Positions 7,746 through 17,800 of a stretch of 64,000 nucleotides of DNA are shown here, piece by piece. Every line of letters starts with the position of its first letter. The first letter of the stretch is position 1. Source of the stretch: a virus; IMG/VR virus record IMGVR_UViG_3300027573_000779, positions 62,001 through 126,000 of that record. The stretch is one strand, 5' to 3'. A program made the translations under genes and the position numbers. The notes below the pieces were generated by a model. It was not told the DNA's origin. It did no database searches and saw only the letters and a list, made by a program, of their open reading frames with translations.

Positions 7746-10361
7746 ATGCAAATAAATTCGATTGACGAATTCTTGAAAGAATTCGAACCTCTGGATTTTC
7801 CTAAACTTGGATATATTCGTTTACCTAAATTCGAACTTACAGAAGAGGATAAAAAAGAATATAGCCTTCAAAAAGATATTTCTTCAGAAGACCTATTACA
7901 CCATCTAGTAGAATATTTCTACAAACTTAAAAAAGAAAAAGGTTTAATTCCTCTTGATAAGGAGGACATTTATCGCGCCCGAATCAAGGAGGAAATGGAC
8001 ATTTTTAAAAAACTTTATTTTGTAGATTATATCCTGCTTATTTTCTCAATTCTTAAGTTTTGCCAAAACAAGAATATAATGAACTCTCCTTCTCGTGGTT
8101 CTTGTGGAGGTTCATTAGTTTTATATGTTATTGGGGTTACTTCTTTGGACCCTATTAAACATGGACTGCTTTTTGAGCGTTTCGTCTCTGCGGCTCGAAC
8201 TGAAATTAAGGAGCTTGATGGGAAACTTTATATTGCATCATCGTTTCTTCCTGATGTTGATATTGATTCAGACACCAGTTACAAACCATTAATCAATGAG
8301 TATTTAAACCAAAGGTTTGCGCACAAAACCTGCCGGATGCTGAATCTTAACCACATGAAAAGCAGACTTCTTATTAAAGAAGTTGGAAAAATTGTAGGCG
8401 GCAAAAGCGAAGTAGAAATGAATACTATTTCATCCCTAATTCCAACCTCTTTTGGAATACCAAAGGAGCTTAGTAAAGCTTATGAGGAAATAAAGGAGTT
8501 AAAGGAATGGTGTGATAAAAACAAAGAGAGCTATGAAATTGCGCTTGCTCTTCAGGAATTGATTAAAAACAAATCGGTTCACGCCTCTGGTATTTTTATA
8601 AGTGAAAACAGGCTTGATGAAACCTTACCTACTGAACTTACAAAAGATAAAGAAAAAGTCACTTCTTTTGACATGAAGTCTTGTGAAAAGCTAGGTATTA
8701 AGGTTGATAATTTAGGTCTTAAAAATCTTGCTGCTATTGCGCATTGTTTAAAATTGGTGGGTCAGGAACTTCATACAGTAGACGTAAATCACCCATCAGT
8801 TTATACTTATTTAAACAACAGCACGAATTATCATGGTGTTTTCCAATGTGAAGAAGGCAGCGGAAAAGACATTCTTTATAAAAGCAAACCAAAGAACATT
8901 GATGAAATTGCTGTCGCTATTGCTCTTAACCGGCCCGGATGTATCAAATTTGTAGACCGGTATATTGAGAACAAGCTTAGCGGAAATTATAAGATTGAGC
9001 CACGCGTTAAAGACATTCTTGAGCCGACTTTTGGGGTTATTATTTTTCAGGAACAAATTATAAAACTTTGTATTCGGATGGCTGGTTTTACTCCCCAACA
9101 AGCAGATGGGGTGCGCAAAGCGGTAGGCAAAAAAAACATGGATAAAGTTTTGGAATACAAACCTAAATTTATCGAGGGAGCTTTGAAAAATGAGTTTGCC
9201 AAAGAACTAACTGAAGAAATTTGGCAGGTTTTTGAAGATAGCGGCAACTATCTTTTTAACGCCAGTCATGCGGTTGGTTATGCTTATTTAACAGCTATAA
9301 CGGCCTATCTTAAAGCTAATTATCCAAAAGAATTCTTTTTATCTCTATTTATTCATTCTGAAAATGAACAATCTCAAATAGAAGAGATTTCAAAAATTTA
9401 CAGCGAGCTTAAAGATTTTAATATTAAACTTCTCCCGCCAAACCTATTGAAATCCCAAAGCAGTTTCAGTATCGAAAACGGAAATATAAGATTTGGTCTT
9501 TCGGCTATCAAGGGGAACGGGAAAGAAGCTGTTGAAAAGTTAAATGATTTCAGGAGCGTATATTCCAACAAGTTTGAGTTATTTCAAGCCGCCGAAGAAG
9601 CGGGCCTGTCTAAGGGGATTGTTTGTGCGTTAATCCAAGCTGGCGCTTTATCCGACTCTTTAGACCAAGGCAGAAGCTTGGTGGTTTTAGAAGCTCAACT
9701 TTGGAAGATTTTAAGTGACAGAGAAAAGAAAATAGCGATGCAGCTTGGTCAAAGTTATAATTTTGACCTTTGTTCTATCATCAAACAGATGAAGGTAATG
9801 ACCAATGAAAAAGGCAAACCTTTAATTAAAGAATCAAGGTATGAAACTATAAAAACCGACGCTGACCCATATTTTAAAATTTATAATAAAAACAAACGCA
9901 ACGAACAGTTCGCTAATTGGTTTTATGAAACCTCTCTTTTGGGTTATAGTTATTATAACAGCTTAAAGAATGTTTTTAAAGACCAGTTCCCAACTCTTCA
10001 AAGTATTGAGGAAGTTATAGCAGAAGCTCCCGAAAAGGATGTTTTCTTTACCGGTATTGTTCAGGAAACTGTTAATGCCGTTGCTAAAAACGAGAAAAAG
10101 ACCCGCTATTTTAAAGCTTCTATTAAAGACGAACATAACAAAATTGATGTTCTTTTATTTAACTTTTATATCGATAGATGTAAGGAAGAGAACCTGAAAC
10201 TCCCCGAAGAAGGAAACATCGTAATAGTCGAAGGAACCAAGAAAAAAGACGCTGTATTCGCTGACAAAATTATCATCCAAGATTATAAAATTTATATGAA
10301 GCTAAGTGATATTAAAAAAGACGAAGATAGTAAAAAAACACTTGAGAAAACACCCAATTAA
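7746..10361 (+). CDS. dnaE: DNA polymerase III alpha-like (C-family) polymerase core lacking PHP
   Basis: Replicative polymerase catalytic subunit, 871 residues against about 1,160 in bacterial DnaE. It begins close to the palm: RGSCGGS at 117-123 (nucleotide binding), LLFERFVS, then PDVDIDSD at 169-176 with the catalytic aspartates, HASGI around 279, VDNLGLKNL with the third catalytic Asp near 321, and IIFQEQIIKLCIRMAGF near 434 with KAVGKK in the fingers. A helix-hairpin-helix-like region and a C-terminal OB fold (FFTGIVQETVNAV, about 765-845) follow. The PHP domain is missing and is supplied by the gene at 4845. No proofreading insertion is present; exonuclease is encoded at 6878. The lack of a Shine-Dalgarno site suggests coupling to the small upstream gene. 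Confidence 0.92.
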   Translation: MQINSIDEFLKEFEPLDFPKLGYIRLPKFELTEEDKKEYSLQKDISSEDLLHHLVEYFYKLKKEKGLIPLDKEDIYRARIKEEMDIFKKLYFVDYILLIFSILKFCQNKNIMNSPSRGSCGGSLVLYVIGVTSLDPIKHGLLFERFVSAARTEIKELDGKLYIASSFLPDVDIDSDTSYKPLINEYLNQRFAHKTCRMLNLNHMKSRLLIKEVGKIVGGKSEVEMNTISSLIPTSFGIPKELSKAYEEIKELKEWCDKNKESYEIALALQELIKNKSVHASGIFISENRLDETLPTELTKDKEKVTSFDMKSCEKLGIKVDNLGLKNLAAIAHCLKLVGQELHTVDVNHPSVYTYLNNSTNYHGVFQCEEGSGKDILYKSKPKNIDEIAVAIALNRPGCIKFVDRYIENKLSGNYKIEPRVKDILEPTFGVIIFQEQIIKLCIRMAGFTPQQADGVRKAVGKKNMDKVLEYKPKFIEGALKNEFAKELTEEIWQVFEDSGNYLFNASHAVGYAYLTAITAYLKANYPKEFFLSLFIHSENEQSQIEEISKIYSELKDFNIKLLPPNLLKSQSSFSIENGNIRFGLSAIKGNGKEAVEKLNDFRSVYSNKFELFQAAEEAGLSKGIVCALIQAGALSDSLDQGRSLVVLEAQLWKILSDREKKIAMQLGQSYNFDLCSIIKQMKVMTNEKGKPLIKESRYETIKTDADPYFKIYNKNKRNEQFANWFYETSLLGYSYYNSLKNVFKDQFPTLQSIEEVIAEAPEKDVFFTGIVQETVNAVAKNEKKTRYFKASIKDEHNKIDVLLFNFYIDRCKEENLKLPEEGNIVIVEGTKKKDAVFADKIIIQDYKIYMKLSDIKKDEDSKKTLEKTPN

Positions 10362-10370
10362 AATTACAAT
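10342..10370 (+). promoter_or_regulatory. sigma70-like promoter before SSB
   Basis: TTGAGA (10342-10347), 17-base spacer, TACAAT (10365-10370). The -35 lies inside the end of the polymerase gene and the SSB start is at 10382. Good agreement with the consensus and spacing, but judged by eye in AT-rich DNA. Confidence 0.5.
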
Positions 10371-10381
10371 ATTAATAACTT

Positions 10382-10951
10382 ATGTTACAATTCTTTAAGC
10401 CCACTTCTCGCAATTCAGGGTCAGCCTGTTCTTTTTCAAACGATACCGAAAGAGAAGGATTTTATCTCTCAATGGTAAAACAAGCCTCATGGGATGCCGA
10501 AACCAAAAGAGGGAAGTTCTTTTCAAACAAGAAGAATCCCGAAGCCTCGGTTTCAGCTAAACTAAGCCTTACTGAGGTTGGTGGATTTTTAAATGTTTTA
10601 GAGAAAAACAAAAAGCTTCATTCTGTTCATAGCACTGATAAGCAAACCGTTATTATCGATTTCAGTCCTTACTTGAAGGAAAACGTGCAGATAGGTTTTA
10701 GTCTCTCTGTCAACAAAACAGCAGGCGAACAAAAAACATCCTTTCTTATTGGGTTCAACTTGGATGAAGGAAGAGTTATTAGGGAATACTGCGTAGCTTT
10801 TCTCCAACGTCAGTTTGCCGTTTTGGACGCTGTTGACACTGCTTATAGGGCTAAAGGTCAGGAGTGGAAGAAGAACAACCCTCCCGCTCAAACAGAACCA
10901 GTAGCACCCGTAGTTCCTCAGGAAGATGAATCTAATTTAGACAACGTGTAA
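10382..10951 (+). CDS. ssDNA-binding protein, PC4-like
   Basis: 189 residues. The start (FFKPTSRNSGSACSF) and the later elements QASWD, NKKNPEASVSAKLSLTEVGG, HSTDKQTVIIDFSPY and FSLSVNK match the PC4/whirly-like ssDNA-binding proteins of large phages: conserved G-SA-FS, QASWD, LS-TE and HS-K-T--F-P. Expected to coat ssDNA at the fork and in recombination. The last 25 residues are proline-rich and then acidic (QEDESNLDNV), as in SSB tails that recruit partners, although the typical bacterial SSB tip is absent. It has its own promoter-like sequence, which fits a need for high expression. ATG overlap by one base with the following glycosyltransferase (TAATG). Confidence 0.7.
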   Translation: MLQFFKPTSRNSGSACSFSNDTEREGFYLSMVKQASWDAETKRGKFFSNKKNPEASVSAKLSLTEVGGFLNVLEKNKKLHSVHSTDKQTVIIDFSPYLKENVQIGFSLSVNKTAGEQKTSFLIGFNLDEGRVIREYCVAFLQRQFAVLDAVDTAYRAKGQEWKKNNPPAQTEPVAPVVPQEDESNLDNV

Positions 10952-12921
10952 TGGAAAAGATTAAGGTTTTAATCCATACAGATTTTACCTTGGCCTTTAC
11001 TGGCTTTGGTAAGTTTATTAAGGGCCTGCTGAAGTATCTTCATGCTACGGGCAAGTATGAAGTTGTTCATTATTGTATGAACATGCAGCAAAACAACATT
11101 GACTTGAAAAGAACTCCATGGAAGTCAATTGGTTGTTTGCCTGATAATCAGCAGGAACTTAATAATATTTTAGCTCAGTTTCGGCCTGAAGAACGAGACC
11201 CTAAATTCAGGGAAATGTGTTATGGCTCATATTTCTTAGACAAAGTTATTTCTGAGGAAAAACCTGATATCTATTTTGGTATTCAAGATATTTGGGGGGT
11301 CCAATTCGCCGTTGGGCGCAAGTGGTTTAAAGACTTAACATCTGTAATTTGGACAACTCTTGATTCACTCCCGCTTTTGCCTGTTGCAGTTGAAAACGCT
11401 CCCTTGATTAAAAACTATTGGATGTGGAGTGATTTTGCAACCAAGGAAATGCACAGGTTGGGACACAAACATGTTCAAACCATGCACGGCTGTTTTGAGA
11501 CCAGACACTTTTTTAGATTGCCAGATGAACATCGAAAAAAGTTGCGCCAGTTTCATCAAATTCCCGAAAGCGCTTTTATTATAGGATTTGTATTTAGAAA
11601 CCAACTTCGAAAGTCGGTTCCAAATTTACTTGAAGGTTACCAGTTATTTAAAAAGCAAAATCCTAACGTTAATAGTCGCCTTCTTCTTCATACTTTCTTT
11701 GGTGAAGGTTGGAACATTCATAAACTAGCTGACGAATATGGAGTTTCCAAGGATGAAATCTTAACTACTTATATTTGTAGAGCTTGTAAGAATTATGAAG
11801 TTAAGCCTTTTACAGGACATGATTTGAATTGCCGTTTTTGCGGTGCTGAAAAGTCACAAATTACAACTAATGTAGGAGAAGGAATTTCTGAAGAACAACT
11901 TAATCATGTTTACAACTTAATGGATGTTTATTGTCATCCGTTTACCAGTGGAGGACAAGAACTTCCTATCCAAGAAGCCAAACTTACTGAACTAATTACT
12001 TTGGTGACTAATTATAGTTGTGGGGAAGAGAGTTGTTATCCCGAAGCAAAATCTCTTCCCTTGGAATGGACAGAATATAGAGAGCACGGAACAGAATTCC
12101 GTAAAGCATCAACTACCCCGGCATCAATTGCAAAACAACTAACTCATGTTCTAAAAATGAGCAAAAAAGATGTTAATGCTTGGGGCGTTCAGGCACGTAA
12201 ATGGACTCTTCAGAACTTTTCCGTTGAAGCTATTGGGCGCAAAGTTGAACAATTTATTGATGCTGTTCCACGCATTAAAAATCAGAATGTTTTTGACCTG
12301 TCTAAAAATCCAAAAGCTATTGTTCCTTATATTGCTGATAATAAAGAGTGGGTTAAAACGCTTTATTCTGAAATTCTAAAAACCCAAGTTTTAGATTCAG
12401 ATTCGGGACTTAATTATTGGTTAAATGAACTTAACGTTAACAAAAAACCAAGAGAACCAATTGAGGGTTATTTCAGGCAGGTTGCCGAACAGGAAAACCT
12501 AAAGACTAAGGGTTTCGACCTTGAAACTTGGCTGGACCCCGAAGACAAAGGTAAAAGGGTTCTACTAACTATTCCAGAAAGTATTGGGGATGTGTTCCTT
12601 TGTACTTCGCTTTTTGAATCTATTAAGGAAGCTTATCCAGAATATTCATTGTATGTGGCGACCAAACAAGAGCACTTTCCTATCCTAGACTGTAATCCCT
12701 ACATAAAGAAATGTTTGCCTTATATCCCTCAAATGGATTCACAGGTTTGGTTGGAAGGTATGTGGGAAAGCAAAGGGTTTTTTGAAGTGGCATATTTGCC
12801 TTTCATTGGAACTCAAAGATTTTTAGATTATCTTTGGAACGGTAATAGTCGCATACAATACGATATTAGAACTAGACATATAAAGTGGACCAGTAGCGAC
12901 CCCGTTGAAAGGAAGACATAG
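10951..12921 (+). CDS. GT4 glycosyltransferase with zinc ribbon, DUF4214-like and partial GT9 domains
   Basis: 656 residues, multi-domain. Residues 1-420: GT-B glycosyltransferase of family 4, with an N-terminal TGFGKF loop, FRNQLRKSVPNLLEGY (nucleotide-sugar side), and a PFTSGGQELPIQEAKL motif equivalent to GT4 EGxGLPxxEA. A zinc-ribbon-like insert CRAC...CRFC lies near 280-303. About 465-505: YSEILKTQVLDSDSGLNYW, matching the D-x-x-GLxYW core of DUF4214. From about 535: VLLTIPESIGDVFLCTSLF, the beginning of a GT9 (heptosyltransferase-like) domain, whose second half is in the next gene. Probably modifies a virion surface protein or host glycan. It directly follows the SSB gene. Confidence 0.8.
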   Translation: MEKIKVLIHTDFTLAFTGFGKFIKGLLKYLHATGKYEVVHYCMNMQQNNIDLKRTPWKSIGCLPDNQQELNNILAQFRPEERDPKFREMCYGSYFLDKVISEEKPDIYFGIQDIWGVQFAVGRKWFKDLTSVIWTTLDSLPLLPVAVENAPLIKNYWMWSDFATKEMHRLGHKHVQTMHGCFETRHFFRLPDEHRKKLRQFHQIPESAFIIGFVFRNQLRKSVPNLLEGYQLFKKQNPNVNSRLLLHTFFGEGWNIHKLADEYGVSKDEILTTYICRACKNYEVKPFTGHDLNCRFCGAEKSQITTNVGEGISEEQLNHVYNLMDVYCHPFTSGGQELPIQEAKLTELITLVTNYSCGEESCYPEAKSLPLEWTEYREHGTEFRKASTTPASIAKQLTHVLKMSKKDVNAWGVQARKWTLQNFSVEAIGRKVEQFIDAVPRIKNQNVFDLSKNPKAIVPYIADNKEWVKTLYSEILKTQVLDSDSGLNYWLNELNVNKKPREPIEGYFRQVAEQENLKTKGFDLETWLDPEDKGKRVLLTIPESIGDVFLCTSLFESIKEAYPEYSLYVATKQEHFPILDCNPYIKKCLPYIPQMDSQVWLEGMWESKGFFEVAYLPFIGTQRFLDYLWNGNSRIQYDIRTRHIKWTSSDPVERKT

Positions 12922-14096
12922 TGAATTTAATCGAGCGATACGCATTATCTTGTGGAGTTAAAATTGGAGAACCTTACATCTTCGAAAAGTTTTTCCCTTT
13001 ATCTATTGACAAGTATATAACTTTACATACAACCAGCAAAGAGGCCAAAAACTATGACTATTTTCAAGAAGTAGTTGATATTCTTTTCCCGATTTTAGAT
13101 AAGGAGAAAATTGGAATTATTCAACTTGGCACTCCCGAAGACAAGCCTATTTTTGGCGCTTATCGCCTCTGTGGTCAAACCGACATCAACCAAGCCGCAT
13201 ATGTTGTGAAACACGGTTTACTCCATATGGGTGTTGATAGCTTTCCTGTTCATATTGCTGGTCACTATAATAAACCCATTGTTGCCCTTTATTCAACAAA
13301 TTGGGCCGCTAACGTTTGTCCTTATTGGGGTGAAAAAGAAAAACAGACGCTTTTTGAGCCAGACCGAAGCAAACGAAAGCCTTCATTTTCAAACGTTGAA
13401 AGACCAAAGACAATCAACGAAATAAAACCCGAAGATATTGCGGAAGCAGTTTGTAAACATTTAAATCTTCCGTTTGATTATCCTTATAAGACTGTTTATG
13501 CTGGCGAAGGATTCGGAACGGCGAACGTTGAATGTATTTTGAATCAAGTAATAAATCCCGCCCAGTTTAATCTTTCCAATATAATTGTCAGGCTGGATTT
13601 GGAATTTAATCAAGAACCCCTTCCCGCCCAATTGTCACAAAGTCAATGTGTTTTGGTTACCAAACAACCTATTGAGCCGGGAATTCTTCAAACTTTTAAA
13701 CCTAATATTTTGGAAATAAACTATGAAATTACCAAACATGGTTCGCCAGACTTTATAAAGTTTGTAAGACAGTTGGGTATTAAGTATAATTTGTTTTCTT
13801 ATTTGGATGAAGAAGAACTTAATAAACAAAAAAGTTACTTCATGGATTTTGGAGTCATTTTTAAGCAAGATGTAGGTCGCCCGAAAGAGCTTGACAAAAT
13901 TCCCACATCTGAGTTATTCTATAAATCAACGAAGTTCACCCTGAGCAAGGGCAAGATTTATCCAAGCTATTATGCAGTTTTAAATGATTTACCCATAGAA
14001 GGAATTGGAAACCATGTGGCCACAATTCCAAACGAGAACCATTTAAACGAGCTTTGGAAAGAAAGCAGGCATTTGAGATTTTTTGTTAAGAAATAA
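12921..14096 (+). CDS. GT9-like glycosyltransferase second half plus unknown C-terminal domain
   Basis: 391 residues. Residues 1-180 resemble the C-terminal Rossmann domain of GT9 enzymes: KYITLHTTS, IGIIQLGTPED, then LLHMGVDSFPVHIAGHYNKP and ALYSTNW, i.e. the D/E-xxxxHxA region that binds the nucleotide-sugar. The missing first half of GT9 is the end of the upstream protein, in a different frame. The junction is a TAG/GTG overlap (ATAGTG), so the two are translationally coupled and presumably form one enzyme from two chains. The remaining 200 residues are not recognised and contain DLEFNQEPL and a conserved-looking FFVKK end. No frameshift evidence beyond the frame difference. Confidence 0.7.
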   Translation: MNLIERYALSCGVKIGEPYIFEKFFPLSIDKYITLHTTSKEAKNYDYFQEVVDILFPILDKEKIGIIQLGTPEDKPIFGAYRLCGQTDINQAAYVVKHGLLHMGVDSFPVHIAGHYNKPIVALYSTNWAANVCPYWGEKEKQTLFEPDRSKRKPSFSNVERPKTINEIKPEDIAEAVCKHLNLPFDYPYKTVYAGEGFGTANVECILNQVINPAQFNLSNIIVRLDLEFNQEPLPAQLSQSQCVLVTKQPIEPGILQTFKPNILEINYEITKHGSPDFIKFVRQLGIKYNLFSYLDEEELNKQKSYFMDFGVIFKQDVGRPKELDKIPTSELFYKSTKFTLSKGKIYPSYYAVLNDLPIEGIGNHVATIPNENHLNELWKESRHLRFFVKK

Positions 14097-14098
14097 TT

Positions 14099-14821
14099 AT
14101 GTATTATCCTCCTCCATTTTTAAGAAAAAGAAATGATTTAGGCTTGATTGACGATGGTTCTGTAATCTATGTTTATAAACCAGATGGAACTATTGATTGG
14201 CGCAGAATGGTTAAGCCTGAACATTTGGTTCCAAACAAAAGACTGACAGAAGAAAAGGATATCACTAAGCTAAGTGATGACAAGTTATTGATTGTTTTGG
14301 CAGGAATTAGGGATTTAGCGGCAGTTCGTGGTTATTGCGGCTTTCGTTTTATTTGTAATACAGCAACCGACATATTTGTTTCTGTTATTTGTGAAATAAT
14401 TTGGATAGGTAACTATGAACAGGGGGTTGTTCGTAGTTTTGAGGCTTATTCAAATATAGAAACCTCTGCAATGGCCGACGCTACACCCGAAAATACAGAA
14501 GGGTTTGGCATGAAATATTTGACGGCAACTGCGGAAAACCGCGCCTTTGTTCGTTGTGTGAGAAACTTCCTTAATATTGGTGTGGTTGGAGAGGAAGAAG
14601 TTTCAAGCGTTGTTAGCCCAACTCCTATTAGCAACAACCCATCGGCTTTTATTGTGCTTCAAGAACTGATGACTAAAAAGAAACTTTCTTTTTTTGATAT
14701 TAAAGCAAAGCTTGTAGAAGACAAATATCCAGAAGTTGATAAGGTTGAGAAACTTGAAGACATTTCTCAAGTAAAAGTTTTTGAGTTGATTAAGAAAATT
14801 CAAGAAGCTAAAAAGCACTAA
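14099..14821 (+). CDS. Possible single-strand annealing protein (Rad52/Erf-like)
   Basis: 240 residues, tentatively assigned. The middle part (DDKLLIVLAGIRDLAAVRGYCGF, then VSVICEIIW) followed by LTATAENRAFVRCVRN resembles the beta-sheet plus TAxxRAxxRxxRN helix arrangement of Rad52/Erf-like annealing proteins, and the C-terminal third is a charged helical domain separated by a Ser/Pro linker. If correct it would anneal ssDNA coated by the SSB encoded upstream. The alternative is an unrelated hypothetical protein. It ends in a 14-base tail-to-tail overlap with the minus-strand gene that follows, and marks the end of the plus-strand replication block. Confidence 0.35.
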   Translation: MYYPPPFLRKRNDLGLIDDGSVIYVYKPDGTIDWRRMVKPEHLVPNKRLTEEKDITKLSDDKLLIVLAGIRDLAAVRGYCGFRFICNTATDIFVSVICEIIWIGNYEQGVVRSFEAYSNIETSAMADATPENTEGFGMKYLTATAENRAFVRCVRNFLNIGVVGEEEVSSVVSPTPISNNPSAFIVLQELMTKKKLSFFDIKAKLVEDKYPEVDKVEKLEDISQVKVFELIKKIQEAKKH

Positions 14822-17800
14822 CCATAACTAATGGAAGATGCATATTCGAATTATTTTTAACAACAATTTTAGCAATTTTTCTATCTTCGTTTAGAAAATA
14901 ACAAACGCCTTCCAGATAGTTAAATTTGGCTCGCTGAATGTAATTGTGCATGTCATTTTGATAAAAAATAAAATTTGACATGAGACCGAATCCTTGATAG
15001 GACCAGTTGCCGCGATTTACTAAATCAACCGTCATATCAGTGCCAACTTGAGTATAAATGCTACCGCTAACGCTGAAAGCTTGCACTGTAACACTGATAC
15101 TTGAGTTGGTATTTTTATAAATTTTAATTCTGTCTTTGTCATTACTATAGGTTCCAAGCTTCATTTCTCCAACTTTAGCTTGATTGCTGGTTCCTTCTCC
15201 TTCACTGAAACGAGTTGTATGATAACCGTCTTGACACAAAATACAAATTACATTAACATGTTCGTTTCCGTTTAGTCTAGCTGACCATTGACCACTAGTG
15301 GCTCTCATTACATAATAAGGTGTTTTTACGTCATAATTTAGGGCGCTATATTCAGGATATTCTGTTCCGCCATAAACAGCATTTACTGTGCTTAAAGTAT
15401 ACCATGGCTGATTTTGCGCATTATGAATGACTTTATTAGGATTATTATAATGAAAAAACCTTCTCCATTTATTGTTCCTAATATAAACTTTTTCTTCACC
15501 CCCCACCAAAGAAAATTGAACATACATAATATTTGATGGCAAGTATTGCAAGAAAGTCCCATCAACAATGTTTCTTCTGGTTCCATTAACGACAACCGAT
15601 GAATTAAAAACTGTTTTCCCTCCCGGCGTTTCCTGCATTCCTAATTGATTAGTATTATAGGGTGTCCAAATATAAACCTGTTCATCGTTTGTGTCTGCAC
15701 CAGTAACAAGAGTTTCGACTCCCAAACATTCTTCTATAACCGAATTAGCATTAGCAAATCGATTGTTTGGTACTATCATTGGGACCTCAAGCCCCATTCC
15801 TTCAGTTAGGTTTCCAAGGCTGTCTCTGCTTACAGTATTCCGAATGCCTATGTAACCAGTCATGTAGTTAGAAAACCACTCTTCGTTTGTATAAGAATTG
15901 TTATAAACAAAAGTTGATGATTCTATTCTGTTTCCATAAGGGGGAGCATGATTTAAATTAGAATTAGTTATAGTGGTTGTACCCGTGACCTCTTTCTCAA
16001 TATAATAACAATTATGATTTGAAGCCATAAAAGCCAGTTGGTAAGGATTATTGTGAAGTTGGTCTGCTACTTCATTTACAATATTTCTTCCTCCTGATAA
16101 TGGCAGTTTGTTTAAATTAATTAATATACTATTTTCATCAATACCAGACGTTAAAAAAGAACTGCTTCTAGTAAATTTAAATTTGTGTCGGACACCATTT
16201 AAATGCGACCAGTATCCACTTAGAGTAAACAATTCTGTATCTGGCAACGCGAAATTCCCAAGATTTTGCCCTCTAATACTTAAATTCCCAGTTAAAAAAG
16301 CATAAAACCTAAAGGCGTTGTCTGTAAATGGAGTTTTATACGAAGTTACTTCTGGCGGCAATGTGTCATAAACGACAATATTGTCGGGATTAGGGAAAAA
16401 GCCGCCATCTTGACGTTTGATATAAACAGGACCGCTAAAAGACCCCTCTGTTGGAGTATAGCCCTCAAACTTCATGGAAGAATTCCAGTCTTCAGTTCCT
16501 ATAAGTTTAGTTCTTGTGGTTTGTACTGGGAGTCCGTTCATCGTAATCCAAAAATAAACAGTGCTCCCATCAATGGTGCTGTCTAGAATTGAAGGATTAA
16601 GATTATGAGCATATCCATAAAAATATTCATTATTAGCAAACCGCGCATTAACAGTATTACTTGAATTATAAATGCCGCTTGTGATTAGCGCTATTGGGTC
16701 AAAAAAGTTTGCTGTATATTCTGTTTTTGCAGTCCCGGCATCTGTATGATAGTCAATTTTAACTAATTCAGTAGTAATTTCTGGAGGAATAGTTACTCTA
16801 ATTCCGGTTGAACTAGTGGTTCCAAGTCCGCCAGTTCTCCAACTTAAGTTGCTATTATCATAAAAACTAACTGTGTCAACATTATAAATATTTGAGCCTC
16901 TGATTGTTCCAGTATTGTTTAAAGGAATTCCGAAGTCGGGAACAATATCTGTTATAGTACTTAAAGGACTAAATTTTGTTGCTGAAATGCCGGTTTTATT
17001 TCGTTTTTCTGAAACAACGGTAATATAATCAGCTACAAAACTGCTTCCATAATTCGGCACTTGAGCTACAATTTCCTGCGAAGAATTAACATACATCTTG
17101 TTACAAACTCCAGTGCCTACCAAAACTTTTGAAATTTGAGAAAATCCGTTTCCTTCAATAGTTATATAATCACCCTGTCTTCCTTCGGTTGGAGTAAAGG
17201 AGCTAACAGTAATATTTAAAGTTGTAAAAGTAAAATTTGTTGCACTAATAGCCTGTTTCTGAACTGTAGGAATTGCTAGGGTGATAGGACCAGTAGTAGA
17301 AGTTAATGGAACATAAAATCTTACTAATGTTTCAGTGACTAAAAATGGCTTAACCCATTCTCCGTTGCCCACCTTAGCAAGCTCAATATAACGAAGATTA
17401 GTACCCACTACATCAACCAAGGTTCCAGCGCCCCCGGCTGAAGGACTAAAACTAGTAATAGTGGGATTGGCATCTACCATACTTTGGGTTGCCATAACCA
17501 CTTCCGAAACCTGAGTCACCGCTATCGTTTCAGTAATGATACCTCCTTCTGCAACACTTATTTCTTTGGAAGTAGCCAAACCTGAACCAATAAAAAACTC
17601 TTTTGTAACATTGTTTTGGTTGTTACACAAAATTTTCACTGCTGTTAAATAACCCGTTGGAGCTAATTTGTTTGTTACTCTAAAGGTTGTAAATTGTGAG
17701 CTTATTTGTCTTTGCCCCCTGACTATTCTGCTAGGAACAATTAAACCCCCTTGGACTAAAGGTTGAATGAAGTATTCTGGCGCTATATCAGCTTGAAAAT

